Positions 55,317 through 63,815 are shown, counted from the stretch's first letter. The stretch is 64,000 bases of DNA from Candidatus Anammoxibacter sp. (GCA_021777105.1 JAIQZQ010000004.1:34451-98450); one strand, 5' to 3'. Notes: a model not told the origin generated them from the letters alone. Program-made: numbers and translations.

Positions 55317-56240
55317 TCATTGTGACAAGTTCTTAAGGGAATATATTTCAGCGCATTCCGATATCTTTTTAGGCTTTTTGGTTCTCTTTGTGTTAAAGTA
55401 ATCTTTAAATTGCTCATAGTAGTGGCTAACAAACCCCTTTGTTCCGATTATTCCGCTGTCGGTAAAATATCTCGTTCTATATATAAATCTGTCAATATCG
55501 GACAACTCATATTTTGCCGCGCGTTCTTTCTTCACTATACCCTCATCAATTGCCGCGCCTTTTCCCGTCTCAATAGCCCCGGTTTCATACAAAAATTCCC
55601 TGTAATCGGCAAACCTCTCTTGCTCCGACATCTCATCGTATCCATTCAACCCAAAATCAGTCGAAAGCAACCCGCCTTGATTGCCGGTTTGTGTATAATA
55701 ACCTATTGAACACCACCTGTAATCCTCAGGTCGGTTTACAAGCCTCGCCCTAATAGGATTCAAATCAATATAAGCAAGCAAATTTATCAAAGTATCGCCA
55801 TTTTCAACTATAACGCTTTTAAACCTCTCACCCCAGAAATACCCTTTGCGTTCATGCCGCTTATTGTAAAAACGTGAAAACCTTTGCTTTATTTCGCGCA
55901 TATATTCAGACAAATTTGAAAATTTTTCTCGAAAATAGGGGACCTGTCCATCCGTCACAACCTTATCCTTATCGTTATTCAAAAGCCCAATACGCCTTTT
56001 CACATCCGAGTCTGAATAATTGTCTGACGTTTTCATTTTTACCGCCAGGTGAAAATGGTTTCCCATAATACAAAACCCAAACACCTCGGCAAAGTATATC
56101 GCGCTAAACCGCTTAATCAAACCAAACAAAAAATCCTTCTCCACATCCCCCAAAACAAACCCATCCAACGCCGTGCGCGATATAACATGATAAATCCCCT
56201 CCTCGTTTTTAAGCATCATCCTTGGTATCCTCGGCATCAT
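55317..56240 (-). CDS. REP-associated tyrosine transposase (RAYT), second copy
   Basis: A 307-residue paralogue of the protein at 54115-55041 with MPRIPRM (the second ATG at 56237 matches the homologue's start), MGNHFHLAVKM and the Tyr-containing RFYNKRHERKGYFWGERFKS. The blocks NGDTLINLLAYIDLNPIRA and RTRYFTDSGIIGTKGFV are nearly identical in both. A GGGGGG run lies just before the start. It should be an intact enzyme. Confidence 0.9.
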   Translation of the reverse strand: MMPRIPRMMLKNEEGIYHVISRTALDGFVLGDVEKDFLFGLIKRFSAIYFAEVFGFCIMGNHFHLAVKMKTSDNYSDSDVKRRIGLLNNDKDKVVTDGQVPYFREKFSNLSEYMREIKQRFSRFYNKRHERKGYFWGERFKSVIVENGDTLINLLAYIDLNPIRARLVNRPEDYRWCSIGYYTQTGNQGGLLSTDFGLNGYDEMSEQERFADYREFLYETGAIETGKGAAIDEGIVKKERAAKYELSDIDRFIYRTRYFTDSGIIGTKGFVSHYYEQFKDYFNTKRTKKPKKISECAEIYSLKNLSQ

Positions 56241-56460
56241 AACCCCCCTTTGAATAGATAGTTAAGCAAAATACACCGCTAAATTTTTAAGATATCCAGA
56301 TTGTAATAAATTTATAGCAGAATGTCTATTAATTTTACCTGTCCCAGATATTTCATTCTGTTTGTAGAGAATGTTGATTTAGATATTATTACCTTTGATT
56401 CGGCAATCGTCAATTGAAATTTATAGTTTTATGTGTCAAAAAACATTGTTTATCAATAGA

Positions 56461-56778
56461 TTAGGTTTGACCCCATGGGTTTTTCATCATCATATAACAT
56501 ACTCGCCTATAACCGTCCTCTGGATGTCTAACATAAAAATTTATTATTGATTGTTTTTCCCACTCTTCAAGCCAATTGTCCCGAGGCACTAATCCATTGT
56601 GTTCGTTTAATTTGCCATAACGTTTCTTCCAATCATTAAATTTTACCGCTGAGATACCTATCCAACTTAAAAGCTGTTTTACTCTTATTTCGCATTTAAG
56701 GCTCCATGAATTTACAAAATCTACCACTTCATCACGTTTATCAGGTTCTACCCATTTGGTGTTTAATTTCCCCCAAGC
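56461..56778 (-). pseudogene. IS3-family OrfB remnant
   Basis: After the A9 run the -1 frame reads WGKLNTKWVEPDKRDEVVDF and continues for about 100 residues with IIINFYVRHPEDGYRRV-type OrfB sequence, then ends at MMKNPWGQT and a stop. The DDE catalytic core is missing, so it is a remnant. Confidence 0.75.
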
Positions 56779-57074
56779 TTTTTTTTTAATGATACATGCT
56801 CTTCCATTAGTTCTGAAAGGACTTCATTTTTACGGGTTAATTTGGACTCCAGTTCGCTTATCTTTTTCTCTTTCGCGCGACTTTCTGTTCCTCTGTCATT
56901 ATCAAATACTTTCACCGAATTATCAAAAAATTTAGCCTGCCATTTATAAAATAAGGTTGGATGAATTCCATTTTCTTCGCATATTGCTGATACTGGTTTT
57001 TTGCTTAAAAAGTGTTCTTTTAGAAGGATTACTTTCTCTTCACTGCTAAATTTACGGCGGGTTTTCTTCTCCAT
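56763..57074 (-). CDS. IS3-family transposase OrfA
   Basis: A 103-residue protein with the HTH_Tnp_1 pattern (KRKFSSEEKVILLKEHFLSK-type start, ICEENGIHPTLFYKWQAKFF) and a C-terminal leucine-zipper-like helix. It ends at a TAA inside the A9 slippery site. It is the DNA-recognition half of the transposase; without the full OrfB it is unlikely to be active. Confidence 0.85.
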   Translation of the reverse strand: MEKKTRRKFSSEEKVILLKEHFLSKKPVSAICEENGIHPTLFYKWQAKFFDNSVKVFDNDRGTESRAKEKKISELESKLTRKNEVLSELMEEHVSLKKKLGGN

Positions 57075-57155
57075 TATTTTCTCCTTTTCTCGCTATTAAT
57101 TGATATTTTATTTATCATAATTTATAGCTTAGAGTTTAGGTAGAAAATTATGTTT

Positions 57156-57302
57156 TCATCTGAGGCAATACAATAAACCAATTACGATAAATATAGCTGT
57201 TAATGTTAACTTACCATTTTGATTACGAAAATTCGTAATCAAAGCAAAAACACCAAAAAATCCCGTGCTAATAGAAGCTACAATTGAAAAAATTGATTCC
57301 AT
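57156..57302 (-). CDS. Small membrane protein (possible cassette gene)
   Basis: From ATG 57302 a 48-residue hydrophobic protein follows (MESIFSIVASISTGFFGVFA), with two possible membrane helices. Longer starts at 57368 extend into the attC site and are less likely. It lies just past attC-1 in the direction of a cassette gene. No family is recognised. Confidence 0.4.
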   Translation of the reverse strand: MESIFSIVASISTGFFGVFALITNFRNQNGKLTLTAIFIVIGLLYCLR

Positions 57303-57357
57303 AAATTTAACACAAAAGTAATTATAAGAAAATTTATTGACACAATAAATTTGAACA

Positions 57358-57442
57358 GCTAACGTCAAGCATCACCGGCAAAATAAAGGTGCAGATAGAA
57401 GCGGCGCAGCTTTATTTTGTCCGAGTGCATACGTTTGTTAGA
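57358..57442 (-). repeat. attC-1
   Basis: Outer ends GCTAACG and CGTTTGTTAG; inner arms CCGGCAAAATAAAG and CTTTATTTTGTCCG pair well. It follows the stop of the HerA-like gene (57448) by a few bases. Confidence 0.75.
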
Positions 57443-57447
57443 GCCTA

Positions 57448-59205
57448 TTATTCTTTTTTCCATCGTTTTATCACATCGTCAAAGGATATATCTTTCCAAT
57501 CCTCTTTCCATTCATTATGAAACTTTATACTTTCTGATTTCGGTTCAGGATTTGGCCTTTCCATTTTTACAATTGCTGGCATTGGTGTAGCATCTCCAAC
57601 AACTAAACATTCACCTGCTGATAATGTTGGGAGAATATCTGTTATTGAAATAGCATTATTTGGTAATAAATTTTTGATGTAATTCTGGTCATTAATATTT
57701 GTTAATCTTAATGCGACAAAATTATTACATTGTGAAAAAATAGTGTCCGATACTTCGGATGGTCTTTGACTAACAACCATTAAGCTCAAACCGTATTTTC
57801 TTCCTTCTTTGGCAATTCTTTCAATTGATTTTTTAGACGCTTTATATTCTGCGCCACCTGATTTAGGTATATAATTATGTGCTTCTTCGCATACAATCAT
57901 AAACGGAATATCATTTTTCTCATTATTTGAGTGTTTGAGTTTTGAATAATGAAAAGTAAAATCAAATACTAACCGTGAAATAAGGCTAACAGTAATACTT
58001 AAAACTTCAAAAGGAACACCACTTAAATCAATTACAGTAATATTAGATTTGTCTATATATCCTAAAAATTGTTTCAGAATATCTATAAAATCATCAGTAT
58101 CGTATTTTGAACCATCAGCCTTATTGGGTTTTAACAAAAATGATAATCTTTTATCACTAATTTTTGTTTCCAATCTTGAAATAAATCTATTAAATTCACC
58201 GTTAAAAGCTCCATTACTTGCCTTTGTAGCTTTTGCGGTTGATGGTGTAATAAAATCTAAAATCTTATCAAAGTATTCTGTCCTTTCATCAATTAATGAA
58301 CCATCACTTAATTTTGGTTTTTGTTCTTCATTCTCAATTTTATTTATAACTTCATTGTTCATATTGTAAATGTAGTTATAAACTTCTGCTATGCTAAAGT
58401 ACACAGGTGTGTCGTAAGTAATATTATGTAATGTTGGGTTATGCTTTTCCTTATTTACGATAACCGATTTTTTAAATTGGGATACTTGATTATGTGAATT
58501 TTGTTCATTACTCTCAATAAACATTGCTTCCAACTCTTCTGAATTCATTAACCAATAAGGAAGTTTTAATTTATCTACATCAAGAATGTTTAAATTAAAT
58601 TTTTCTTCATCTTCTATTGTAAATGCAGACTTATATTCGGAATGAATATCAAAGATTATAATATGAGGGTTTTTAAGTTGTTCCTTATTTAAGTTTTTCT
58701 TATCAGAGATACCTACGACATCTTGTAATATTTTCGCAACAGAACAAGATTTTCCAGACCCCGTTGAGCCAACAATAGCAATATGTTTACTAAAAAAACT
58801 GTTTCCGTTAATATGGAAAATTATTTTTTTGTTTTGTATTAATTGACCTAATTCAAAAGAGTAAACACTATCTTTATTAAAGATGTTTTTCATAACATAT
58901 TCGTCAATAATGTAAACAAATTCAGTTGGCGAAGGTAAAGATGCACTCCCTTGCTGAAATTGGTTATTAGAAAATATTCCAATAGGTTGTGTACTTATAA
59001 TATATTGTTCGTTTTCATTTACCTTGATGTTTTGAATTACACAAATAACAAAATCCAAATTACCTTCTTTAACCTGTAAGTACTTGCCTATTTGGATTTC
59101 CTTTTTGTTTTCCTCGAAAGATTTATCGTTATCTATTTTTACAAGAATAGAATTCGAAGCACTTTCAATTACGCTACCAATTTTTTTTAGTTTAGTTTCA
59201 TCCAT
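57448..59205 (-). CDS. herA: HerA-type ATPase (defence module)
   Basis: A 585-residue protein with an N-terminal HAS-barrel region (~1-100), Walker A GSTGSGKS (146-153), Walker B HIIIFDIHSEY (~184-194), a second acidic motif FMIVCEEAHNY (~433-443) and the sensor/arginine region AKEGRKYGLSLMVVSQRPSE. HerA forms hexameric DNA-pumping or remodelling rings. It starts 12 bases after the stop of a nuclease-like gene in the same integron cassette. HerA with DUF4297 or SIR2 proteins is a known antiphage pair. The pair is AT-rich compared with the core genes, consistent with transfer. Confidence 0.9.
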   Translation of the reverse strand: MDETKLKKIGSVIESASNSILVKIDNDKSFEENKKEIQIGKYLQVKEGNLDFVICVIQNIKVNENEQYIISTQPIGIFSNNQFQQGSASLPSPTEFVYIIDEYVMKNIFNKDSVYSFELGQLIQNKKIIFHINGNSFFSKHIAIVGSTGSGKSCSVAKILQDVVGISDKKNLNKEQLKNPHIIIFDIHSEYKSAFTIEDEEKFNLNILDVDKLKLPYWLMNSEELEAMFIESNEQNSHNQVSQFKKSVIVNKEKHNPTLHNITYDTPVYFSIAEVYNYIYNMNNEVINKIENEEQKPKLSDGSLIDERTEYFDKILDFITPSTAKATKASNGAFNGEFNRFISRLETKISDKRLSFLLKPNKADGSKYDTDDFIDILKQFLGYIDKSNITVIDLSGVPFEVLSITVSLISRLVFDFTFHYSKLKHSNNEKNDIPFMIVCEEAHNYIPKSGGAEYKASKKSIERIAKEGRKYGLSLMVVSQRPSEVSDTIFSQCNNFVALRLTNINDQNYIKNLLPNNAISITDILPTLSAGECLVVGDATPMPAIVKMERPNPEPKSESIKFHNEWKEDWKDISFDDVIKRWKKE

Positions 59206-59217
59206 TATTAAAATCCT

Positions 59218-60549
59218 TTAACCAATATTATTAGTTATACTTAATAAGTATTTAAGCTCTTTAAAATTTGAAACTTCAACTCTTTCAATATTAATGTCTT
59301 GAAAATCCAATTGTTCATTATTGATATTGCCAATCAAAAACAAATCATCACATTTTTTATTATTTATTGCATTTATTGGCTCTGTACCTAATTTAGACAT
59401 TCTCAACCTAAATTCAAACCAATCGTCCTTTATTATTCTTTTAGGTTCTCTTAAAAAATCTTTTTCAAAAAAAGTATTTCCTTTATAACCAGTTGTTACA
59501 GATATCCCTTTTGAATAAAGCCTACTTTCAATATTAGACAATAAATCAAGTTTTGGTGTTTTAAAACAAAATATTGGTGTTTTTGAGTGAAGCTTAATTT
59601 TAAAATGGTATTTATTCAAATAATCAATGATAAAATTAACTATCTCATCTTCAAATTTATCAATGTAATCTGTGTCATAAATAAAATATCTTAATCTATG
59701 ATTTTGTTTTAAATTATCGGATAATTGAGTTCTTCTTGTTTTTAATAATTTCTGATAGCTTAATAGTTCTTTTGTCCATCTTGAAATTGCAACTTTCTTT
59801 GTTTTTTCTAATTGAAAAATGAAGTCCTTTTTTTCAACATTTCTATTGCTTTCATCTTGCTCAATACTTTTATCCGCAATTATTTGAATGGCGTTAGGGT
59901 AAAATAAATCTTCAATATCTTGTTGTGTAAAGCTACTATTCTCTTTTAAGAGTTTTTTTATATCTTCCACTAAATTCTGAAATGATTTGCCAATAATGAA
60001 TTTAAATTTTTTAGGTTTTAAAAATCCTTCGATGTCAATTGACAAAGTCAAATCTGTTTTTGTAGAATAATAATCCTTAATTCTTTTTAAGTCATCTTTG
60101 CTTTTTCTTTCTTTCGAAATTAACACTTCTATATCACTATCATTGGGGGGCATAATTTTTGAAATGTAATTAGAAATATATTTTTGATTTTTGGTTTCAA
60201 GTATATTTTCAATATCAGCTTTATTAATCGTTTTTTTGCCTACAGGTTCATTTGGAAAGTGTGCATAAAGAATATATTGAATGTTTTTATCTTTATTTTC
60301 AGAAAAATGAGCTAACATTTGCAGAAGTGGTTTTGAAATATCCGATATATTAAATGTCTTTTTCGTTTCGTGATATTTACATTGTATTGCTTTTATAGTA
60401 TCTGACGAAATAACATCAATATCTTCAACAATTCCTTCAACTTTTACATTCGTACCATCATCACTATTTAAAAGTTCTTCAAGTGTTTTGTTAAATTGGT
60501 AAACAAATCCTTTAATTGTATGGTCTGCTTCTCTATTCATTGTTTCCAT
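59218..60549 (-). CDS. DUF4297/Cap4-like nuclease, partner of HerA
   Basis: A 443-residue protein. The N-terminal ~110 residues have the PD-(D/E)xK pattern of Cap4/DUF4297-type nucleases: a YQFNKTLEELL helix, E38 and D43/D45 in VEGIVEDIDVI, and the Q56-x-K58 motif in IQCKYHE. Such domains cut dsDNA. The remaining ~330 residues are Lys-rich and unrecognised; they may hold the ATPase-binding or sensing part. The start lies 9-15 bases from attC-2 and the stop 12 bases from herA, so this is one two-gene cassette. Assignment rests on motifs and the HerA neighbour. Confidence 0.75.
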   Translation of the reverse strand: METMNREADHTIKGFVYQFNKTLEELLNSDDGTNVKVEGIVEDIDVISSDTIKAIQCKYHETKKTFNISDISKPLLQMLAHFSENKDKNIQYILYAHFPNEPVGKKTINKADIENILETKNQKYISNYISKIMPPNDSDIEVLISKERKSKDDLKRIKDYYSTKTDLTLSIDIEGFLKPKKFKFIIGKSFQNLVEDIKKLLKENSSFTQQDIEDLFYPNAIQIIADKSIEQDESNRNVEKKDFIFQLEKTKKVAISRWTKELLSYQKLLKTRRTQLSDNLKQNHRLRYFIYDTDYIDKFEDEIVNFIIDYLNKYHFKIKLHSKTPIFCFKTPKLDLLSNIESRLYSKGISVTTGYKGNTFFEKDFLREPKRIIKDDWFEFRLRMSKLGTEPINAINNKKCDDLFLIGNINNEQLDFQDINIERVEVSNFKELKYLLSITNNIG

Positions 60550-60557
60550 TTATGTAG

Positions 60558-60687
60558 ATCTAACGTTGCGATCAGGTGCGGCGCACTACCACAGTAAAGA
60601 TTTACGTTTAAATATATAAAATACTTACAATGAAAACATTTGCAAACAAGAAGACTATAGCCGTCACCTGGATTTGCCTTGTTAGAA
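60558..60687 (-). repeat. attC-2
   Basis: On the minus strand it opens TTCTAACAAGGC and ends AACGTTAGAT (GTTAGAT fits the GTTRRRY core perfectly). Inner arms AGGTGCGGC and GCCGTCACCT pair with one mismatch. Confidence 0.85.
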
Positions 60688-60738
60688 AATAGAATTTTGA
60701 GGGATTCAGGTTTTATCTTCTTATTTTGCTTATATTAT

Positions 60739-60945
60739 TCATTTGTTCGCGTTAAGTTTATCCTCTACACTGTCAATAATATTGCAAATCATTTCTAAGA
60801 TTATAGACAAACCTAATGTGCCATCTTTTGAGAATGACAGCTCATTAACGCTTTGGTTTGTCAAATCGTTTAGAAAAACTGTTAAAGACTTTGCGTATGC
60901 AAGCTCATCCGCTGGATTATTTATGGGTTCTTTAAATTGAAACAT
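60739..60945 (-). CDS. 68-residue protein, divergent from an RHH regulator
   Basis: A 68-residue, mostly helical, acidic protein preceded by AAGGAG at ~60952-60957 (minus strand). It contains LTVFLNDLTNQSVNELSFSK. No family is recognised. It lies between attC-2 and a 41-bp palindrome, divergent from the RHH gene. A role as a toxin, antitoxin or phage-related protein is possible but unsupported. Confidence 0.6.
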   Translation of the reverse strand: MFQFKEPINNPADELAYAKSLTVFLNDLTNQSVNELSFSKDGTLGLSIILEMICNIIDSVEDKLNANK

Positions 60946-60985
60946 TGTTTTTCTCCTTTTTGATTTACTTATTTGAAAAGGCTTA

Positions 60986-61026
60986 AACGGTTCTTTTAGA
61001 TGATAATATCATCTAAAAGAACCGTT
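60986..61026. promoter_or_regulatory. 41-bp perfect palindrome between divergent genes
   Basis: Two 20-bp arms (60986-61005 and 61007-61026, starting AACGGTTCTTTTAGATGATA) around a single central base. It sits between the start of the 68-residue gene (minus) and the RHH gene (plus), and its right end includes the first two bases of a TTGTCA -35 element. It is a good candidate for the operator of the RHH protein. Confidence 0.75.
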
Positions 61027-61052
61027 GTCAATGTTTATCATTTAGTTATAAT
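61025..61052 (+). promoter_or_regulatory. Sigma-70-type promoter for the RHH gene
   Basis: -35 TTGTCA (61025-61030) and -10 TATAAT (61047-61052) with a 16-base spacer. Because the -10 overlaps an ATG at 61051, translation probably begins at ATG 61060, near or at the transcript start. Confidence 0.6.
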
Positions 61053-61059
61053 GAAACTC

Positions 61060-61236
61060 ATGATTAAAAATAAACCAAAAAAGACTGAACGCTATACGCT
61101 ATCAACCACTCCCATAATTATGAATACGCTTCGGGAAGTTGCTGATAAAAATGACCGTTCTCTCAATTGGCAAATTGAAAGAATTTTCAAAGATTGGCTT
61201 ATTGAACACGGTCATCTGAAAAAAGAGACAATTTGA
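61060..61236 (+). CDS. Ribbon-helix-helix (Arc-like) DNA-binding protein
   Basis: From ATG 61060 a 58-residue protein MIKNKPKKTERYTLSTTPII with MNTLREVADKNDRSLNWQIE, the beta-strand and two-helix pattern of Arc-type regulators. An earlier ATG at 61051 overlaps the predicted -10 box. It is the only plus-strand gene of the array, and its last ~37 bases overlap the 3' end of the HEPN-like gene on the other strand. It likely binds the palindrome just upstream and controls itself and its divergent neighbour. Confidence 0.75.
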   Translation: MIKNKPKKTERYTLSTTPIIMNTLREVADKNDRSLNWQIERIFKDWLIEHGHLKKETI

Positions 61237-61972
61237 TTCTTTTTTCTGTATCATAAATCATATCTTCAATTATTTTTAGTAATGCGGAAATTTCGTTTTC
61301 TTCTAATTCTATCTCTCTTCCGTCGTATCTTGCACTAGACCTATTTTCCCTTAATTTATTCAAGGTATCACAATATTTAGAATTAATGTTTCCAAGTTTA
61401 TGGTGCAAATTGTACTGAACGTGAATTCTTTTGTGGTTCATTGACTTATTTTGTTTACTAGGAATTGTTACAATGAAAGCTTTTGCTGCAAGTTCTACCG
61501 AACTAAATGCATTATCTATAAAAGAGTTTAAATTTTTCTGTTTTGCCGCATATTTAGCTGTATCTAGAAATTGTTTCGAAACACGGATGAAATTTTTAGC
61601 ATCTCCTTTATTGTATATGCTGTCAAATGCGAGTATCCATTTATTTCCGAACTTACATAAACTAATATGACAAGCATTTGGATCTTCATCTTCTCTAAGA
61701 TTCAAGTTTTCAATTTTTTCCGTTTCATGTAAATAAATAGGTTCACCTATTTGTTTTTTTACATTTTTTTTTATTTTAGCTTGTACATTAATTTTAACTT
61801 CATCATTAATACGTATTTCATCAGGTTTGCCATCACTATGAAAAATAATTTGGGCCGCTTGCAATGCTAATGGTTTTGGCAGATTCCCTTTTTCCTGTCG
61901 TCTTTTAACTTCTGGTGTTATCCAGATATCCATTGCTTGTTGAAATACTTTTTCATTAAACTCAATTGTCAT
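61199..61972 (-). CDS. HEPN-like C-terminal domain protein
   Basis: A 257-residue protein whose first ~120 residues are unrecognised. The C-terminal half is helical, with the HEPN-type pattern VELAAKAFIVTIP, then LNKLRENRSSARYDGREIEL (Rx4-6RY segment) and IIEDMIYDTEKRIKLS. HEPN domains often act as RNases or toxins in defence systems. The gene starts ~10 bases from attC-3 with no clear ribosome binding site and overlaps the RHH gene at its 3' end. Activity is an inference. Confidence 0.65.
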   Translation of the reverse strand: MTIEFNEKVFQQAMDIWITPEVKRRQEKGNLPKPLALQAAQIIFHSDGKPDEIRINDEVKINVQAKIKKNVKKQIGEPIYLHETEKIENLNLREDEDPNACHISLCKFGNKWILAFDSIYNKGDAKNFIRVSKQFLDTAKYAAKQKNLNSFIDNAFSSVELAAKAFIVTIPSKQNKSMNHKRIHVQYNLHHKLGNINSKYCDTLNKLRENRSSARYDGREIELEENEISALLKIIEDMIYDTEKRIKLSLFSDDRVQ

Positions 61973-61982
61973 AATAATGAGA

Positions 61983-62112
61983 TGCCAACGACACGATCAG
62001 GGGCGGCGTACTGCCACAATAAAGATTTACGTTAAAATTTATAAAACACTTACAAAGAAAGCAATTTAAAACCGGACGGCAATAGCCGTCACCTGCATTG
62101 GCCTTGTTAGAA
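61983..62112 (-). repeat. attC-3
   Basis: On the minus strand TTCTAACAAGGC...CGTTGGCA; GC-rich inner arms GGGCGGCG and GCCGTCACC. Highly similar to attC-2 over its outer parts (CCTTGTTAGAAAATAG is shared). Confidence 0.8.
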
Positions 62113-62184
62113 AATAGAATCATAAAAATTGCGTTTTTGTTCAAGGTCAGGCCCTGACCCTTTCCCCTTGTTAGGCAATTCGAT

Positions 62185-62898
62185 TTACGTCCAATTTGGA
62201 AAACTAAACTTACCATCCTTTCGAATCATAATGTTCGCCTTCATTGTATTAGTTGGCACTAAATCGTCGAAAAGTACGGGCATTTTATGCTGCTCTGATG
62301 GAATGGACTTGTTGAGGCTATAACCAGATTTGATCTTTTGTAAGGTCCAAAGTTTGTTTCGTGAACTTCCTTCTGGTGGCTCTGCTACACTTCTGATATT
62401 ACCTTTTAAATAAGTCACTGCATGATCAGAAGACGAACCAATTATTTTTTCTACCTTATCAAGAACACCATTTTCATTTAAATCATCAAAACAAATTATT
62501 AGTCCTACTCCAAGAAGTACACCGTCAATGTCCATTAATACTTCATTTGGTGGAGGCTCTGAAAAAGTAATTGTATATGAAAGCTTTCCTGTTGCAGTGT
62601 CTACATTTGAAATATTGGCTGATTGAAAACTTGTGTCATCTCCTGATCTATCAACAGCCCATAATACAGACACCATAATGTTTTTTGGAGTCGTCGTACC
62701 ATGTTCTGGTATGATTACACCGCTCAGAATGAAATCTTTTGAAGGAATTATCTTTTGCACAAAAGAAAGAGTTTTTGTTATTCCATCTGTGAATGTTCCA
62801 ACACCGCCTATCAAAAGACTAATAACTATAAAAATTGCAACTATTTTGTTATTTTTCAAAGTGTCCAGATACTTATATACTTGGTTTTTTTCTGTCAT
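62185..62898 (-). CDS. Single-membrane-helix cassette protein
   Basis: A 237-residue protein with an N-terminal membrane helix (KIVAIFIVISLLIGGVGTF) and an external soluble domain containing SFSEPPPNEVLMDIDGVLLG-like and DDLNENGVLDK segments, the latter a possible metal-binding loop. No family is recognised. It starts 34 bases from attC-4 and ends before attC-3, so it is a cassette gene. Confidence 0.55.
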   Translation of the reverse strand: MTEKNQVYKYLDTLKNNKIVAIFIVISLLIGGVGTFTDGITKTLSFVQKIIPSKDFILSGVIIPEHGTTTPKNIMVSVLWAVDRSGDDTSFQSANISNVDTATGKLSYTITFSEPPPNEVLMDIDGVLLGVGLIICFDDLNENGVLDKVEKIIGSSSDHAVTYLKGNIRSVAEPPEGSSRNKLWTLQKIKSGYSLNKSIPSEQHKMPVLFDDLVPTNTMKANIMIRKDGKFSFPNWT

Positions 62899-62931
62899 AT
62901 CTCTTCTCTAGAAAATAATGAAAAACAAATA

Positions 62932-63042
62932 ACTAACGTTGTGGTAAGCCGCCCGAAGCAGCTAAATAAAATAAATACGAATACTAAAAAACAAATAAAA
63001 AACCGGCAAACTTGAGGGTCGGCTTTAGCGGCCTTGTTGGAA
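62932..63042 (-). repeat. attC-4
   Basis: On the minus strand TTCCAACAAGGC...AACGTTAGT; inner arms AAGCCG and CGGCTT pair perfectly. Confidence 0.75.
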
Positions 63043-63050
63043 ACGAGATA

Positions 63051-63242
63051 CTCAAAAAACATTGACAATCAGAGAAAGCTATGTTTTTACATTTCAACCG
63101 GAAATATCATTTCGATTGCTGCTTTTTTGTTTCAACTTCAATTGATTCTATGATAAATACTTTCATTTTATCAATCTGTTATTGAACAAGTATCTCTTTC
63201 CATTTGTTAACTGTTTTTAGCTTTTGACCTTATTTCTGCCTC
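63051..63242 (-). other. ORF-less or very short cassette
   Basis: The 190 bases between attC-4 and attC-5 hold no open frame longer than about 19 codons (MKVFIIESIEVETKKQQSK on the minus strand). It may carry a regulatory or RNA element, or be a decayed cassette. Confidence 0.5.
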
Positions 63243-63330
63243 TTCCAACGTTTCCCGTAACAAGCACGCCCCACAAGTCTATGCAACCTCGGTGCTTTCC
63301 GCATACTTCCACCGAACTGGATGGTTAGAA
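63243..63330 (-). repeat. attC-5
   Basis: On the minus strand TTCTAACCATCC...AACGTTGGAA; inner arms AAGCAC and GTGCTT pair. Weaker than the others but in the right place, directly after the stop of the gene ending at 63345. Confidence 0.65.
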
Positions 63331-63344
63331 GTAGCGAGTAGGCG

Positions 63345-63815
63345 CTATGATTTTCGTAATTTGGCTAGGTTTTTGCGAGCGTTTTTCACTTGATATCGGT
63401 GACCATGAGAGTCCTCGATATACAAATCGACAAAGTGCATAGGCGTATTTGGCGGGCCTCCGGTAAGATGTTGTTTGTTCCATACGATTTCATGCTTCTG
63501 GCCCTCAGTCAAGTTAATTGATGGCGATCCTGCGATAAATACTACACTCTCATAGTCTCCATTTTCCGTCATCTTTATTAAACTGGCAAGGCCAAGGGGG
63601 CGGCGACCGACGTTGGTCATCAATATGGCTACCTTGGCATGTGTCGTAGAGGACTTGCTGTAGAACGTAGAGTGAGCACTAAGTTTTGTACGATCGCGGC
63701 GCAGATTAATATATGAAACGGCAAGGCTTCCGAGCGCAACCAAGAAACTAAGACCAGATAGAAGCAAGGCTGCAATTGCGATTTCGTTTGTGGAGTAAAG
63801 ACTGATGTTAAACAT
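63345..63815 (-). CDS. Membrane-anchored cassette protein
   Basis: A 156-residue protein with an N-terminal membrane helix (IAIAALLLSGLSFLVALGSLAV) and a soluble beta-rich domain ending LYIEDSHGHRYQVKNARKNL. No family is recognised. It starts ~18 bases from attC-6 and stops 14 bases before attC-5. Its GC content is visibly higher than its cassette neighbours. Confidence 0.6.
   Translation of the reverse strand: MFNISLYSTNEIAIAALLLSGLSFLVALGSLAVSYINLRRDRTKLSAHSTFYSKSSTTHAKVAILMTNVGRRPLGLASLIKMTENGDYESVVFIAGSPSINLTEGQKHEIVWNKQHLTGGPPNTPMHFVDLYIEDSHGHRYQVKNARKNLAKLRKS

Larger units (their letters stand above)
56461..57074 (-). mobile_element. Truncated IS3-family insertion sequence
   Basis: OrfA is intact (56763-57074) and orfB is cut after ~95 residues at 56461. 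Between them is a run of nine A's on the coding strand (revcomp 56779-56787), the site of a -1 programmed frameshift that would join them. Terminal inverted repeats could not be identified. It lies next to the left end of the integron array and may have destroyed an attC there. Confidence 0.8.

Noticed and set aside
60986-61026. The 41-bp palindrome as a terminator
   Set aside because: It lies between two divergent gene starts, without a T run, and touches a promoter, so an operator is more likely.
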